A stretch of 64,000 nucleotides of DNA. It comes from Seleniivibrio woodruffii (GTDB taxonomy: Bacteria; Chrysiogenota; Deferribacteres; Deferribacterales; Geovibrionaceae). The translations under genes and the position numbers were made by a program. This document shows positions 43,160 to 51,623 of this stretch, piece by piece. The notes under the pieces are model-generated. The model was given only the letters and a program-made list of their open reading frames with translations, did no database searches and was not told the origin of the DNA. Within the stretch, counting starts at the first letter, position 1, and each line of letters starts with the position of its first letter. Where the stretch lies: NCBI RefSeq assembly GCF_004339245.1, contig NZ_SMGG01000004.1, positions 186,001-250,000 of the forward strand, written 5' to 3'.

Positions 43160-44242
43160 CTATTTGCTGTTGAAGGCCGCCACCTGATATCCGCACTCCA
43201 CAAGGGTGTCGAAATCCCTTTCGGTCATCTGATCCAGTGTTGTTGGATAATATCTGGCTGTGGCTATATCCGCAGGAGGGATGGTCGATTTTGCCGATTC
43301 CAGAACCTGATCGCTCAGCGACAGATACATTCCGGCATTCTCATTGTTTTTCAGATAGTTCATGAATGACCGGACACGCAGTGACCTGTCCTGATCCATA
43401 AGAATGCTGACAAGCTTCGCCGCCCTGTCCAGAGAAAAGGGTTTTATAAGGGCTGTGTCTCTGAACGGCAGACCAGCATCGGAGATTATCAGGAAATCCA
43501 GATCTTTCACATGGGGCTTTATCTTCTGTTCGCCGACCTCGTAGAAGGCTTCGGAACCCAGATTGTCGTATAATCCGCCGTCGTAAATGTGTATAGATTC
43601 ATACACTGGCGGTACTGTTTCCTTTACGCCGGAACCCCACGCTGTTTCACGCTCCCAGACATAATTTCCGGTGGTTATCTCTATGGGGCCGATGCCGATT
43701 GGGAATGCCGCCGAAACTGCCATTGCTTTTGCCAGTTTAAAATCGGACGCATCGGTGTACCCTGTTTTGTAGTCGCCCATTGTTGCGTTTTTAAAACGGA
43801 ACCGCCTGCCGTTTTCGCCGTTTGTTCCGTTGATGGCCCATGCGGGCTTTGTGGGCAGGTCTTTCAGGGTTGTGTGGATTCCCCAAAGCTCCTCAATTGT
43901 GTCGGCAACAATTTCGCCTCTGTGCAGAAAGTTTTTCCAGTTCTCAGGGGTGAAAAGCGACCTTATGCCCTCTGTCTGGATGGATGTTGTGGTAAGCATC
44001 CGCCTTATTTTCGGCAGAACGTGGATGAGATATGCCTTGCCGTCCGGCCATTTGTAGCCTGCGTTGTGGAACACAAGTCCGGTGAAAAGGCTCCCGCCGG
44101 ACACGGAGGAAATGTTTGTGACGTTCTTTAGCACTTCGTTTTTTGCGAGAAACTTAAGCACTCCGGCGTGAAATGCCATCGCCCTGACGCCTCCGCCCGA
44201 AAGTGACAACCCTAACTTTTTGTCGGCAAAACTTACGCCCAT
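43160..44242 (-). CDS. Patatin-like phospholipase
   Basis: 360 residues. The oxyanion loop is LSGGGVRAMAFHAGVL near residue 15-30. The nucleophile motif is SSVSGGS (S-x-S-x-G form of G-x-S-x-G) near residue 45, and the catalytic Asp lies in IYDGGLYDN, the DG(G/A) motif, near residue 215. This Ser-Asp dyad makes it a likely lipid acyl hydrolase. There is no signal peptide; it is probably cytosolic or secreted by another route. The gene upstream is on the other strand across a gap of about 300 bases. Confidence 0.88.
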   Translation of the reverse strand: MGVSFADKKLGLSLSGGGVRAMAFHAGVLKFLAKNEVLKNVTNISSVSGGSLFTGLVFHNAGYKWPDGKAYLIHVLPKIRRMLTTTSIQTEGIRSLFTPENWKNFLHRGEIVADTIEELWGIHTTLKDLPTKPAWAINGTNGENGRRFRFKNATMGDYKTGYTDASDFKLAKAMAVSAAFPIGIGPIEITTGNYVWERETAWGSGVKETVPPVYESIHIYDGGLYDNLGSEAFYEVGEQKIKPHVKDLDFLIISDAGLPFRDTALIKPFSLDRAAKLVSILMDQDRSLRVRSFMNYLKNNENAGMYLSLSDQVLESAKSTIPPADIATARYYPTTLDQMTERDFDTLVECGYQVAAFNSK

Positions 44243-44539
44243 CTCTCCCCCGTCTTCAACACGATTTCATAGTATATCTTGGTATTATTTGATGTCCTCG
44301 TATCTTAACACATATTTTGAGACGTGAGTCATTCTAAAATTTTATGAGGCTTAAATATGTTATAATCCATCCCCAGTTCTAAAAATTACTTTTGGAATAC
44401 CTGTCTTATGCCTGATTTAACGGGAGGACGCCACAAAGAAAATTGCATAAAAACATATATGTGTTATAGTTTTGTGGAGGAAATTTCTATATGTCGAAAG
44501 TGTATCTTAAAGTTATTATTTGATGATTATGGAGATAAT
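44243..44539. other. Gene-free gap between the patatin and DUF1566 genes
   Basis: About 300 AT-rich bases. An open frame reaches back to 44408 in front of the lipoprotein gene but lacks a ribosome site and reads as random sequence. No repeat word or hairpin terminator is clear. It must contain the promoters of the two divergent genes. Confidence 0.4.
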
Positions 44540-45469
44540 ATGCGAAAGATGATTTTTGTTATATTTACAATAGCATTACCGATACTGTTCGGTTGTGACG
44601 GTGGCGATGGTGATATGGTTTCCAGCCCACCTTCTGCCACATTCCCATTGAAAAAGACCGGACAGACATCCTCGTATATTTACCCCGATGACGGATATTT
44701 TCAGAGAGGTGTTACACCAAGTTATACAAGAGACAGCGAAACAGGTATTGTGACAGATAATGTTACTGGTCTCATGTGGCAGGATAATGTCTTGAGTTCA
44801 TCAATGCAATGGGAAACAGCTATCGCAACATGTGAGGATCTGTCTCTGGGCGGATACGATGACTGGAGGCTGCCTACTATAGAAGAAATTGAATCAATAA
44901 TTGACTATGGACACTATGATCCGGCAATAGATCCAATATTTGTTAGGACTGCTTCGAACACATACTGGTCGCATACTGCCCATGTGAATTCCTTTTATGC
45001 ATGGCGTATCAACTTTAAGAATGGATTTTCCAGCAAAGATGGTAAGAATAGTAACAACAACGTCATGTGTGTCCGCGGAACTGCTTACCCCGATGCAGAA
45101 TTTGTTAGAGACAGCGCAACACAGATTGTTGTAGACAAACGTACTGGGCTTATGTGGCAGGATGATGAGTTAGGAGTCAAAAGCTGGGGAGATGCCATTA
45201 ATTATTGCTTTGACAAGAGGCTTGGAGGCTACAGAGACTGGAGACTCCCAAATATACGTGAGCAGCTTTCCATCGTCGATAGAGGCAGATCTTACCCCGC
45301 AATATATCCGGTATTTGTTCATGTGGGGTCAGGCTTGAATTACCACTGGTCATCTACCAGAGTAACAAATGATGATTTTTTGTGGATAGTCAAATTTAGC
45401 GAGGGGAACTCTTATGGAGACCGAATGCCCAGCTATAACTACGTTAGGTGTGTTCGTGTCGGACAGTGA
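44540..45469 (+). CDS. Lipoprotein with two DUF1566 (Lcl C-terminal-like) domains
   Basis: 309 residues from the ATG at 44540, which follows GGAGATAAT. The N-terminus MRKMIFVIFTIALPILFGC gives a lipobox ending at C19. Two repeated domains follow, each with D-x-x-TGLMWQD, then a GGYDDWRLP or GGYRDWRLP block, the hallmark of DUF1566. Related domains occur in bacterial surface proteins, often in many copies per genome. The function is unknown, possibly carbohydrate or matrix binding. The codon choice looks more AT-rich than in the flanking genes, hinting at acquisition by transfer. Confidence 0.8.
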   Translation: MRKMIFVIFTIALPILFGCDGGDGDMVSSPPSATFPLKKTGQTSSYIYPDDGYFQRGVTPSYTRDSETGIVTDNVTGLMWQDNVLSSSMQWETAIATCEDLSLGGYDDWRLPTIEEIESIIDYGHYDPAIDPIFVRTASNTYWSHTAHVNSFYAWRINFKNGFSSKDGKNSNNNVMCVRGTAYPDAEFVRDSATQIVVDKRTGLMWQDDELGVKSWGDAINYCFDKRLGGYRDWRLPNIREQLSIVDRGRSYPAIYPVFVHVGSGLNYHWSSTRVTNDDFLWIVKFSEGNSYGDRMPSYNYVRCVRVGQ

Positions 45470-45638
45470 TTGTTTTGACTTAAACTCTTGCAGATAAGAA
45501 GATATAATTATTGGGGTGCTTTATGCGCCCCTATTTGTTTTATAAGCTTTTGCAAATCAGGGATTTCAAAATTTGTTCCGGAGTAAATATGGCTGCCTTC
45601 ATAAAAAGAAAGTCTTTGTAGATAAGGGGGAAATTTAA

Positions 45639-45712
45639 CGGGCGATGCGGGAGTCGAACCCACTACCTCAGGCTTCGGAGGCCTGCACTCTATCCTAATG
45701 AGCTAATCGCCC
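45639..45712 (-). tRNA. tRNA-Arg (CCG anticodon)
   Basis: On the minus strand a full cloverleaf fits: acceptor GGGCGAT/ATCGCCC, D arm GCTC/GAGT, anticodon stem CAGGC/GCCTG with loop CTCCGAA (anticodon CCG), variable AGGTA, T arm GTGGG TTCGACT CCCGC, and discriminator G at 45639. CCA is not encoded. The first 18 bases of the tRNA are also the end of the upstream methyltransferase gene. Confidence 0.92.
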
Positions 45713-46246
45713 TTTGCTGAAAAGAACAGTACAATAATCTTCATGTATCTGCAAGTCAAGAACTTCCAGTCCATACTTCATATAATGTCTGCGTATGTCG
45801 TAGTGCTCCTCAACGGGGACGCCGGAGAGAACCAGCAGACCGTTTTCGGCCAGTGAGCCGTATATGAAATCTGAGATGGCTGTCAGTATGTCATAATATA
45901 TATTGGCGAAGATGATATCGAAAGTGCCTTTTATGCAGGTTTCAAATCCGCATACGATATGGTTGTTATCTATATCGTTCAGCTCGTTGCAGAGTTTCGC
46001 CGTTGCACAGGCATCGAATGAAACGTCATAGCCGACCACAGAACCCGCACCCAGAAGGGATGCGCAGATGCCCAGAATGCCCGTTCCGCAGCCGACATCA
46101 AGCATCTTTTTGCCCGAAAGCTCCATCCGCTCCAGATGTGCGATACAGGCCTTTGTGGTCTCGTGTTCGCCGCTGCCGAACGCACCCTGATAAATCCTTG
46201 CGGTGCGGCCGTTTTTAAGCGGAATTTCATGTATTCGTCTTTCCAT
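45695..46246 (-). CDS. PrmA-like methyltransferase whose 3' end lies inside tRNA-Arg
   Basis: 183 residues. FGSGEHETTKACI corresponds to the FGTGxHxTT loop of ribosomal protein L11 methyltransferase, followed by SAM motif I LDVGCGTGILGICAS, VVGYDVS, and FANIYYDIL matching the ANILxxPL motif of PrmA. It lacks the N-terminal L11-recognition domain of true PrmA (about 300 residues), so the substrate may differ. The last five codons and the stop (GRLAH, then TAG) are read from the 5' end of tRNA-Arg, the TAG being in its D loop. It is divergent from asd. Confidence 0.8.
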   Translation of the reverse strand: MERRIHEIPLKNGRTARIYQGAFGSGEHETTKACIAHLERMELSGKKMLDVGCGTGILGICASLLGAGSVVGYDVSFDACATAKLCNELNDIDNNHIVCGFETCIKGTFDIIFANIYYDILTAISDFIYGSLAENGLLVLSGVPVEEHYDIRRHYMKYGLEVLDLQIHEDYCTVLFSKGRLAH

Positions 46247-46312
46247 ATGATAAATGGGTTAGCATATGCACCATAGTAAAAGCAATAATATAATGAAAAA
46301 GAGTAAAATTCG

Positions 46313-46340
46313 TTGACAATAGGGCTCTTTCATCATAATT
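46313..46340 (+). promoter_or_regulatory. Promoter of asd
   Basis: TTGACA at 46313-46318 and CATAAT at 46334-46339 (15-base spacer; ATAATT gives 16). The GTG start is about 30 bases downstream. AGCATATGCA at 46261-46270, a weak relative of the palindrome found at the psr-like operons, lies upstream. Confidence 0.5.
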
Positions 46341-46371
46341 GTATCCATCAACTTTGTATGCGAGGTGCAAC

Positions 46372-47391
46372 GTGGCAGAATTAAAGAAGAAAGCAGCCTA
46401 TAACGTGGCAATTGCCGGCGCAACAGGCGCAGTCGGCGAAACATTTTTGCAGATACTTGAAGAGAGGAACTTCCCCATCGCAGAGCTGAAGCTTCTGGCT
46501 TCCAAACGCTCAGTGGGCAAGGAACTGACGTTCAAGGGCAAAACATATAAAGTTGAAGAGCTCACGCACGACTGTTTCGAGGGTGTGGACATCGCACTTT
46601 TCAGCGCAGGCGGCGGCAGAAGCCTTGAATACGCTCCCAGTGCGGTTAAAGCCGGAGCGGTTGTAATCGACAACTCCTCAGCCTACCGTATGGACAAGGA
46701 CGTACCCCTTGTTGTGCCGGAGGTAAACCCCGAAGATGCATTCAAACACAAAGGCATCATCGCAAACCCCAACTGCACAACCATAATCATGCTTGTGGCT
46801 CTCAAACCCCTGTATGACTACTCAAAAGTGAAGAGCGTTGTTGTTTCGTCCTATCAGTCAACATCAGGCGCTGGCGCACAGGCCATGGAAGAGCTTATGA
46901 ACCAGACAAAGGCCTGGGCGAAAGGCGAGGACATCACTGTTGAGAAATTTGCTCATCAGATACTCTTCAACGTTATCCCCCATGTGGATTCGTTCACTGA
47001 CAACGGATACACCAAAGAAGAGATGAAGATGTTCAACGAAACAAGAAAGATGCTCCATGACGACGAGATACTGGTTAGCGCAACGTGTGTGCGTGTTCCC
47101 ACTCTGTCTGCCCACTCCGAGTCGGTCACCATTGAAACCGTAGACCCCATCAGCCCCGAAAAAGCCAGAGAGCTTTTTGCGAAGGCTCCCGGTCTTCAGC
47201 TTCTTGACGACCCCTCAAACAATAAATATCCCATGCCCCTGTTCGTTGCCGGCGGCGACGACTGCTTCGTGGGACGTATCAGAACAGACATTTCCAGACC
47301 CAACAGCCTTGCTTTTTGGGTTGTGGGCGACCAGCTTCGTAAAGGAGCCGCCACAAACGCTGTACAAATAGCAGAATTGCTGATAAAATAA
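46372..47391 (+). CDS. asd: Aspartate-semialdehyde dehydrogenase
   Basis: 339 residues from the GTG at 46372 (GAGG six bases upstream), in line with the usual family length. The nucleotide-binding loop AGATGAVGETFLQIL opens the protein, followed by LFSAGGGRSLEYAP, DNSSAYRMD and VVPEVNP. The catalytic cysteine is in ANPNCTTI. Later blocks VSSYQSTSGAGAQAMEEL and RVPTLSAHSESV are typical. It reduces aspartyl phosphate to the semialdehyde on the way to lysine, diaminopimelate, methionine and threonine. It is a single gene with its own promoter and terminator. Confidence 0.97.
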   Translation: MAELKKKAAYNVAIAGATGAVGETFLQILEERNFPIAELKLLASKRSVGKELTFKGKTYKVEELTHDCFEGVDIALFSAGGGRSLEYAPSAVKAGAVVIDNSSAYRMDKDVPLVVPEVNPEDAFKHKGIIANPNCTTIIMLVALKPLYDYSKVKSVVVSSYQSTSGAGAQAMEELMNQTKAWAKGEDITVEKFAHQILFNVIPHVDSFTDNGYTKEEMKMFNETRKMLHDDEILVSATCVRVPTLSAHSESVTIETVDPISPEKARELFAKAPGLQLLDDPSNNKYPMPLFVAGGDDCFVGRIRTDISRPNSLAFWVVGDQLRKGAATNAVQIAELLIK

Positions 47392-47416
47392 TTACTGTTG
47401 ACCCGATTTGAGTAAC

Positions 47417-47454
47417 AATTTCCCCGGCTCCAGCCGGACCGGGGAAATTTTTTT
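47417..47454 (+). terminator. Intrinsic terminator of asd
   Basis: AATTTCCCCGG (47417-47427) pairs with CCGGGGAAATT (47439-47449), followed by a T tract to 47454. Confidence 0.9.
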
Positions 47455-47621
47455 GCGTATATAGTAACTTCACTTGATACTAGGCAAATTAAGTGATATT
47501 AATTTAGGCGATTTGATGAACCTTGTTAATACAAGACGAGCGTTTATGAATGGTTTTCGGACGTATTTTCATTAGTTATTAATAATAATAGGGATGATGT
47601 GCGTTGTGAATCAATAATTGC

Positions 47622-47650
47622 TTGATTTTAGGGGTTCATGTGTGTATATA
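47622..47650 (+). promoter_or_regulatory. Promoter of the HU gene
   Basis: TTGATT at 47622-47627, 17-base spacer, TATATA at 47645-47650. AGGAGG (47670-47675) then precedes the GTG start. The region 47455-47621 is AT-rich with no gene. Confidence 0.6.
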
Positions 47651-47680
47651 ATTTTAACTTCTTGATGTTAGGAGGTTGTA

Positions 47681-47953
47681 GTGAACAAGAAAGAGCTTAT
47701 TGAGAAGATCGCAGAGCTGTCAGGTCTTAAAAAATCCGACGCTGAGAAAGCACTGAAAGCTTTCGAAGAAGCTACAGTAGAAGCACTGAAAGCTAACGAC
47801 AAGGTTACACTTGTTGGTTTCGGAACTTTCTCTGTATCTGAAAGAAAAGAGCGTAAAGGCAGGAACCCCCAGAGCGGAAAAGAAATGACTATTCCCTCTA
47901 AAAAAGTTCCCAAATTTACTGCCGGCAAGCTTTTCAAAGATTCCATCGGCTAA
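47681..47953 (+). CDS. hup: HU-family DNA-binding protein
   Basis: 90 residues, the standard HU length, starting at GTG 47681. NKKELIEKIAELSGLKKSDAEKAL is the dimerisation helix pair (shown in part), then VTLVGFGTFSVSERKERKGRNPQSGKEM, where GRNPQ(S)G is the conserved tip of the DNA-binding arm, and VPKFTAGKLFKDSI closes it. HU dimers bend and compact DNA. The RNP tip with Pro is intact. It is a monocistronic gene with a strong terminator. HU versus IHF cannot be fully separated, but the sequence is HU-like. Confidence 0.95.
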   Translation: MNKKELIEKIAELSGLKKSDAEKALKAFEEATVEALKANDKVTLVGFGTFSVSERKERKGRNPQSGKEMTIPSKKVPKFTAGKLFKDSIG

Positions 47954-47980
47954 GACGATATTTTTGAATAGTTTTCGTAT

Positions 47981-48016
47981 AAAAGCCCTTCGCAGAGATG
48001 CCGAGGGCTTTTTTTA
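47981..48016 (+). terminator. Intrinsic terminator of the HU gene
   Basis: AAAGCCCT (47982-47989) pairs with AGGGCTTT in CCGAGGGCTTTTTTT, followed by a seven-base T tract. Confidence 0.85.
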
Positions 48017-48178
48017 TTGCTGATTTGCCTTTGTATGGTATATTTGACATGTAGAGTAAAATTATTTTACATTTATTATTGTTAAACAAATAGCCTTGAA
48101 TGGCTGGACAAGTTGTTTGTATTGCTTTATAATCGAAGTTTACTGTGTGAAATATCGGTAGAAAATTGCAGAGGCGGT

Positions 48179-49480
48179 ATGAGCAGAGACTTTTTCGGGT
48201 TTAAAGTTGAGCCTTTCAGTGTTCACCCCGACAACAGGTATTTTTTTTCATCCATTTCCCATGACAGAGCTATAACCCTGCTGGAATACGGCATCAACAG
48301 CCGCAAAGGCTTTATGCTTCTCACAGGGCTTAAGGGCACCGGAAAGACCATGACCTGCAGCATCCTCAGAGAGGGGCTTTCAGGTGTCAATACCGTTGTG
48401 GTTTCGTCCGGAATAAAAGAGCCGGGAAAACTTCTTGAGGACATCTGCTCCGGTTTCGGACTGGACAGAGCTTCGTCATGCTCTCAGTCTGCTTTCGGCT
48501 GCCTTATGGATTTCTTTGTGGGCGAATATAAGGACGGAAGAAACAACCTTATAATAATAGACGATGCCGAGGGCATATCAGACGAGAGTCTTGAGCTGCT
48601 CAACAGCTTTCTGGATATCGAGATTGAACAGTGCAAGCTGGTTCAGGTCATTCTCTGCGGTTCCCCTGCACTCCACGACAGGCTGAAGAACGTCAGCAGC
48701 CGTCTTGGTCCCAAATTCACATTCACAGTTGAGCTGGCCGCACTCTCCCTGAAGGATACTGCGGACTACGTTGAGCACAGGCTTAAGAAAGCCCTCGGAG
48801 ATGAGTTTCCGCTCTTCAGAAAAAGCTCCTACGTCGAAATATATCACTACACCAAGGGCATCCCCTCGGAAATAAACCGCGTCGCTCAGAAGGCAATTGA
48901 GATAGCCAACGACAGCAAAGCCTCCAGAGTGAACGCCGCACATGTTAAACAGGCCGCCGCCATGCTTTACGGTGTCAGCAGACGCAGAACGGTCAATGTT
49001 ATGCCTGTTGCCGCAGTATTCCTGCTGATGACGGCTCTGGTGGTCTATCTGCTGATGAGAGACGGCAGAAAAGACGAGGTGGCCATCGTTGAGCCGCCTG
49101 CTGTCACTCAGGAACAGGCTCCTGTTGTTGAAGAGCCAGCCGCACCTGCGGAAGAGGCTGTTCAGCCACCTGTTGCGGAAGCTCCTGCTGTTGAACCCGA
49201 ACCGGAACCCGTTAAGCCCGAACCTGTAAAAGAGGAACCGCCCGCCGCTGTAGTGCCTGCACATCCTGAGTTTGGCTGTGTCACTGCCGGAAGCGGTCTT
49301 AAAATACGCAAAACACCCTCCAGAAACGCCGCCAGCATAGGAAATGCGCCTTACAGATCGAAAGTTGTCCTTATAAGCCATACGGATGACGGCGAATGGT
49401 GGCAGGTGCGCTTTAAAGGTGTCGAGGGCTACATGTTTGCGGAGTTTGTCAAACCCACTGAATCCGGGGAGTGCCGCTGA
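48179..49480 (+). CDS. ExeA/GspA-like AAA+ ATPase with periplasmic SH3 domain
   Basis: 433 residues from the ATG at 48179 (MSRDFFGFKVEPFSV), which matches the usual start of ExeA/MshM-type ATPases; earlier codons are non-coding. Walker A is GLKGTGKT, Walker B is LIIIDDAEG, and YHYTKGIPSEINRV is the sensor 2 region. A single membrane helix (about 280-298) leads to a Pro/Glu-rich linker of about 80 residues and a C-terminal SH3-like domain (GSGLKIRKTPSRNAASIG ... GVEGYMFAEFVKP). The architecture suggests an inner-membrane ATPase that contacts peptidoglycan, as GspA helps secretion machines cross the cell wall. The next gene is an SH3 lipoprotein overlapping by 10 bases. Confidence 0.88.
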   Translation: MSRDFFGFKVEPFSVHPDNRYFFSSISHDRAITLLEYGINSRKGFMLLTGLKGTGKTMTCSILREGLSGVNTVVVSSGIKEPGKLLEDICSGFGLDRASSCSQSAFGCLMDFFVGEYKDGRNNLIIIDDAEGISDESLELLNSFLDIEIEQCKLVQVILCGSPALHDRLKNVSSRLGPKFTFTVELAALSLKDTADYVEHRLKKALGDEFPLFRKSSYVEIYHYTKGIPSEINRVAQKAIEIANDSKASRVNAAHVKQAAAMLYGVSRRRTVNVMPVAAVFLLMTALVVYLLMRDGRKDEVAIVEPPAVTQEQAPVVEEPAAPAEEAVQPPVAEAPAVEPEPEPVKPEPVKEEPPAAVVPAHPEFGCVTAGSGLKIRKTPSRNAASIGNAPYRSKVVLISHTDDGEWWQVRFKGVEGYMFAEFVKPTESGECR

Positions 49481-50169
49481 TCAGAACAAAACCCTTCATT
49501 CTGCTTATTATCTTTGCTCTGCTGATGTCAGGATGCGGAACAAAGGCTAAGTTCAGAAGCTATGACCGACAGCTGGATGATATCCGTTCCGACGTACGCA
49601 ATATCCGTCTGATAACGGATCAGATGCGCAACGAGCTTGTGACCCTGAAGACGTCCGTTGACGTTGTCGGCGAAAATATCGACAGGCAGTCGAAGGACAT
49701 TGAGGTTGCCAAGAAGAACCAGCAGCTTCTGGTGGAAACCCTTGATGTTATGAAAGAGACTGTGCTCAAGCTTGAAACGGCCACTATCCCCGACAAAAAG
49801 GAAGAGATCGCCAAGGCTGTTAAAGAGGCCGACAGCACCCAGATAAACGTTGTGACGAAGAAAGAGAACGGTGTGACGAAGATTCAGCCTCTGGTGAAGC
49901 CCGTTCCTGAACCCGATAAGGGCGGACGGAAGTACACCACAGGGGTGAACATAGACACCACAAAGACCGGATTCGGCTATGTGGTGAAAGACGGTGTTAT
50001 CCTCTGGAAAGCTCCTACGAAAAACTCCGACGTTCAGGAAGTTCTGATAGCCTGGCAGCAGGTGACCATCCTCGGCGCAGTCAAGAACGAGGGCGACAAC
50101 TGGCTCCGTATCAAAACTCAGGACTACACCGGATTTGTTGACTCAAAATTTGTAATATCCTCGGAATGA
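49471..50169 (+). CDS. Lipoprotein with coiled coil and SH3-like domain
   Basis: 232 residues from a GTG that overlaps the stop region of the AAA+ gene. The signal ends in the lipobox LLMSGCG. Residues about 35-115 form a coiled coil (RQLDDIRSDVRNIRLITDQM...), and the C-terminal part has an SH3-type fold (GYVVKDGVILWKAPTKNSDVQEVLI ... GDNWLRIKTQDYTGFVDSKF, shown in part), echoing the SH3 domain of its neighbour. It is likely periplasmic and works with the AAA+ protein, an inference from overlap and shared domains. No family name is assigned. Confidence 0.8.
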   Translation: MPLIRTKPFILLIIFALLMSGCGTKAKFRSYDRQLDDIRSDVRNIRLITDQMRNELVTLKTSVDVVGENIDRQSKDIEVAKKNQQLLVETLDVMKETVLKLETATIPDKKEEIAKAVKEADSTQINVVTKKENGVTKIQPLVKPVPEPDKGGRKYTTGVNIDTTKTGFGYVVKDGVILWKAPTKNSDVQEVLIAWQQVTILGAVKNEGDNWLRIKTQDYTGFVDSKFVISSE

Positions 50170-51119
50170 ACATGCTCAATGAAATTTTCAAAAAATCACT
50201 GAATAACATAGAAATAACCGCTGACGAGTTCAATGTTCTGGTGAATGCCGACCTTGATGAACTCATTTCCTGCGCTGAACGGATAAAGCTGAAATATATG
50301 GGTTCCGCTCCCCAGACCTGTGCCATAATTAATGCCAGAAGCGGCCTCTGCTCTGAAAACTGCGCCTTCTGTGCCCAGTCCTCACATTTTTCCACCGGTG
50401 CACCTGTCTATAAATATATAGAGCTTGAGCGAATCGAGGCGGCGGCGAAGGATCTGGCGGCCAGAGGAGTTGAGCGGTTCAGCATTGTAACCAGCGGGCT
50501 GGTTCCCGACGATGAAGAGTTTCAGAAGATAAAGGAATCCCTTAAAATAATCAAAAAATACAGGCTGAAACCTGATGCCTCGGTGGGCTGTCTCAGCTAT
50601 GAAAAACTGATGGAACTGAAAGAGGTCGGGCTTGATGCCTACCATCACAACCTTGAGGTCGCAAGAAGCTTTTTCCCTGAGATATGCACAACCCACGACT
50701 ATGAAACGGACGTTGAGACCGTCCGTGAATCGGTGCGAGCCGGGCTTTATGTCTGCTCTGGCGGCATTTTCGGGCTTGGTGAAACATGGGCGCACAGATA
50801 CGAACTGGCTATGACCCTGCGTGAGCTTGGGGTGCATTCCGTTCCCATGAATTTTCTGAACCCAATAAAGGGAACGCCCAAAGAGGGAACTTCCGTTCTC
50901 GGCGAGGACGAAGCTCTGCGCATCCTTGCGGTCTACAGGTTCCTGCTGCCCGACAGAAGCATAAGGGTTTGCGGGGGCAGAAGCATAGTATTTTCCGAAA
51001 GGAGCGCTGAAAAGGTTCTGAGGGCTGGAGCCAGCGGAATTATGGTGGGCGACTATCTCACGGTGAAGGGAATATCCATGGATGAGGATATGGACTTCAT
51101 CAGAAAATCCTCCGAATAG
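50166..51119 (+). CDS. bioB: Biotin synthase
   Basis: 317 residues, normal for BioB. The radical SAM cluster motif is C-S-E-N-C-A-F-C (SGLCSENCAFCAQSS) near residue 60. Conserved later blocks include SVGCLSYEKLMELKEVGLDAYHHNLEVA (shown in part), YVCSGGIFGLGETWAHR, and the RVCGGRSIVF Arg that contacts the second cluster. The enzyme inserts sulfur into dethiobiotin. The start codon overlaps the stop of the SH3 lipoprotein (ATGA). No other biotin gene is in the window. Confidence 0.96.
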   Translation: MNMLNEIFKKSLNNIEITADEFNVLVNADLDELISCAERIKLKYMGSAPQTCAIINARSGLCSENCAFCAQSSHFSTGAPVYKYIELERIEAAAKDLAARGVERFSIVTSGLVPDDEEFQKIKESLKIIKKYRLKPDASVGCLSYEKLMELKEVGLDAYHHNLEVARSFFPEICTTHDYETDVETVRESVRAGLYVCSGGIFGLGETWAHRYELAMTLRELGVHSVPMNFLNPIKGTPKEGTSVLGEDEALRILAVYRFLLPDRSIRVCGGRSIVFSERSAEKVLRAGASGIMVGDYLTVKGISMDEDMDFIRKSSE

Positions 51120-51517
51120 TTTATTATCATTCTCCATTTTCACTTGCCAAATAACATCTGTTAAATTCCGAGCATATGCCATATTGAACATAATTCATTT
51201 ATTCGATTATTTTAATATTTTTATTTTCTTTAATATCAAAAATTAAGCCTTAGTTATCATTCGGGTCTGAAAATTTTTTTTCGCAGGATTGTTGGAAAAA
51301 ATGTAATAATTCGTCAATTATTGTGAATAAGTCCGTTATGGTATTAATATAAAACAATAGTAATTAGCGGTATTATCTTGTTTACGCTCAAAACCTCTGT
51401 AAACTTTCTTTAAGAATAGTCATCTTGTCCTGTTTTAATTCTTCGTTATGAACCACTTAATAAATCAAAAGAAATTGTTTGGAATGCGTGTTGATAGTGG
51501 CAAATGCTAAAAATCCC
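51120..51517. promoter_or_regulatory. AT-rich gap upstream of the first psr-like operon with two CATATGCC-type sites
   Basis: About 400 bases with no gene. AGCATATGCC at 51171-51180 and GGCAAATGCT at 51499-51508 match the palindrome TGGCATATGCCA found at the regulator gene and the second operon. The second site is centred about 50 bases upstream of the predicted transcription start. No terminator for bioB is clear. Confidence 0.55.
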
Positions 51518-51546
51518 TTGCTTAAATGTATGAAAATCTGTATATT
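51518..51546 (+). promoter_or_regulatory. Promoter of the first psr-like operon
   Basis: TTGCTT at 51518-51523, 17-base spacer, TATATT at 51541-51546. The ribosome site AGGAGG is at 51611-51616, so the leader is about 70 bases. Confidence 0.6.
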
Positions 51547-51623
51547 GTGTACTGTATACATAGAAATGTATGAATAGTATCGATAAAATATTGATGTTGT
51601 TGCAAAATTCAGGAGGTTCCCCT

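Noticed and set aside
44408-44539. N-terminal extension of the DUF1566 lipoprotein
   Set aside because: It would bury the clear lipoprotein signal and lacks a ribosome site.
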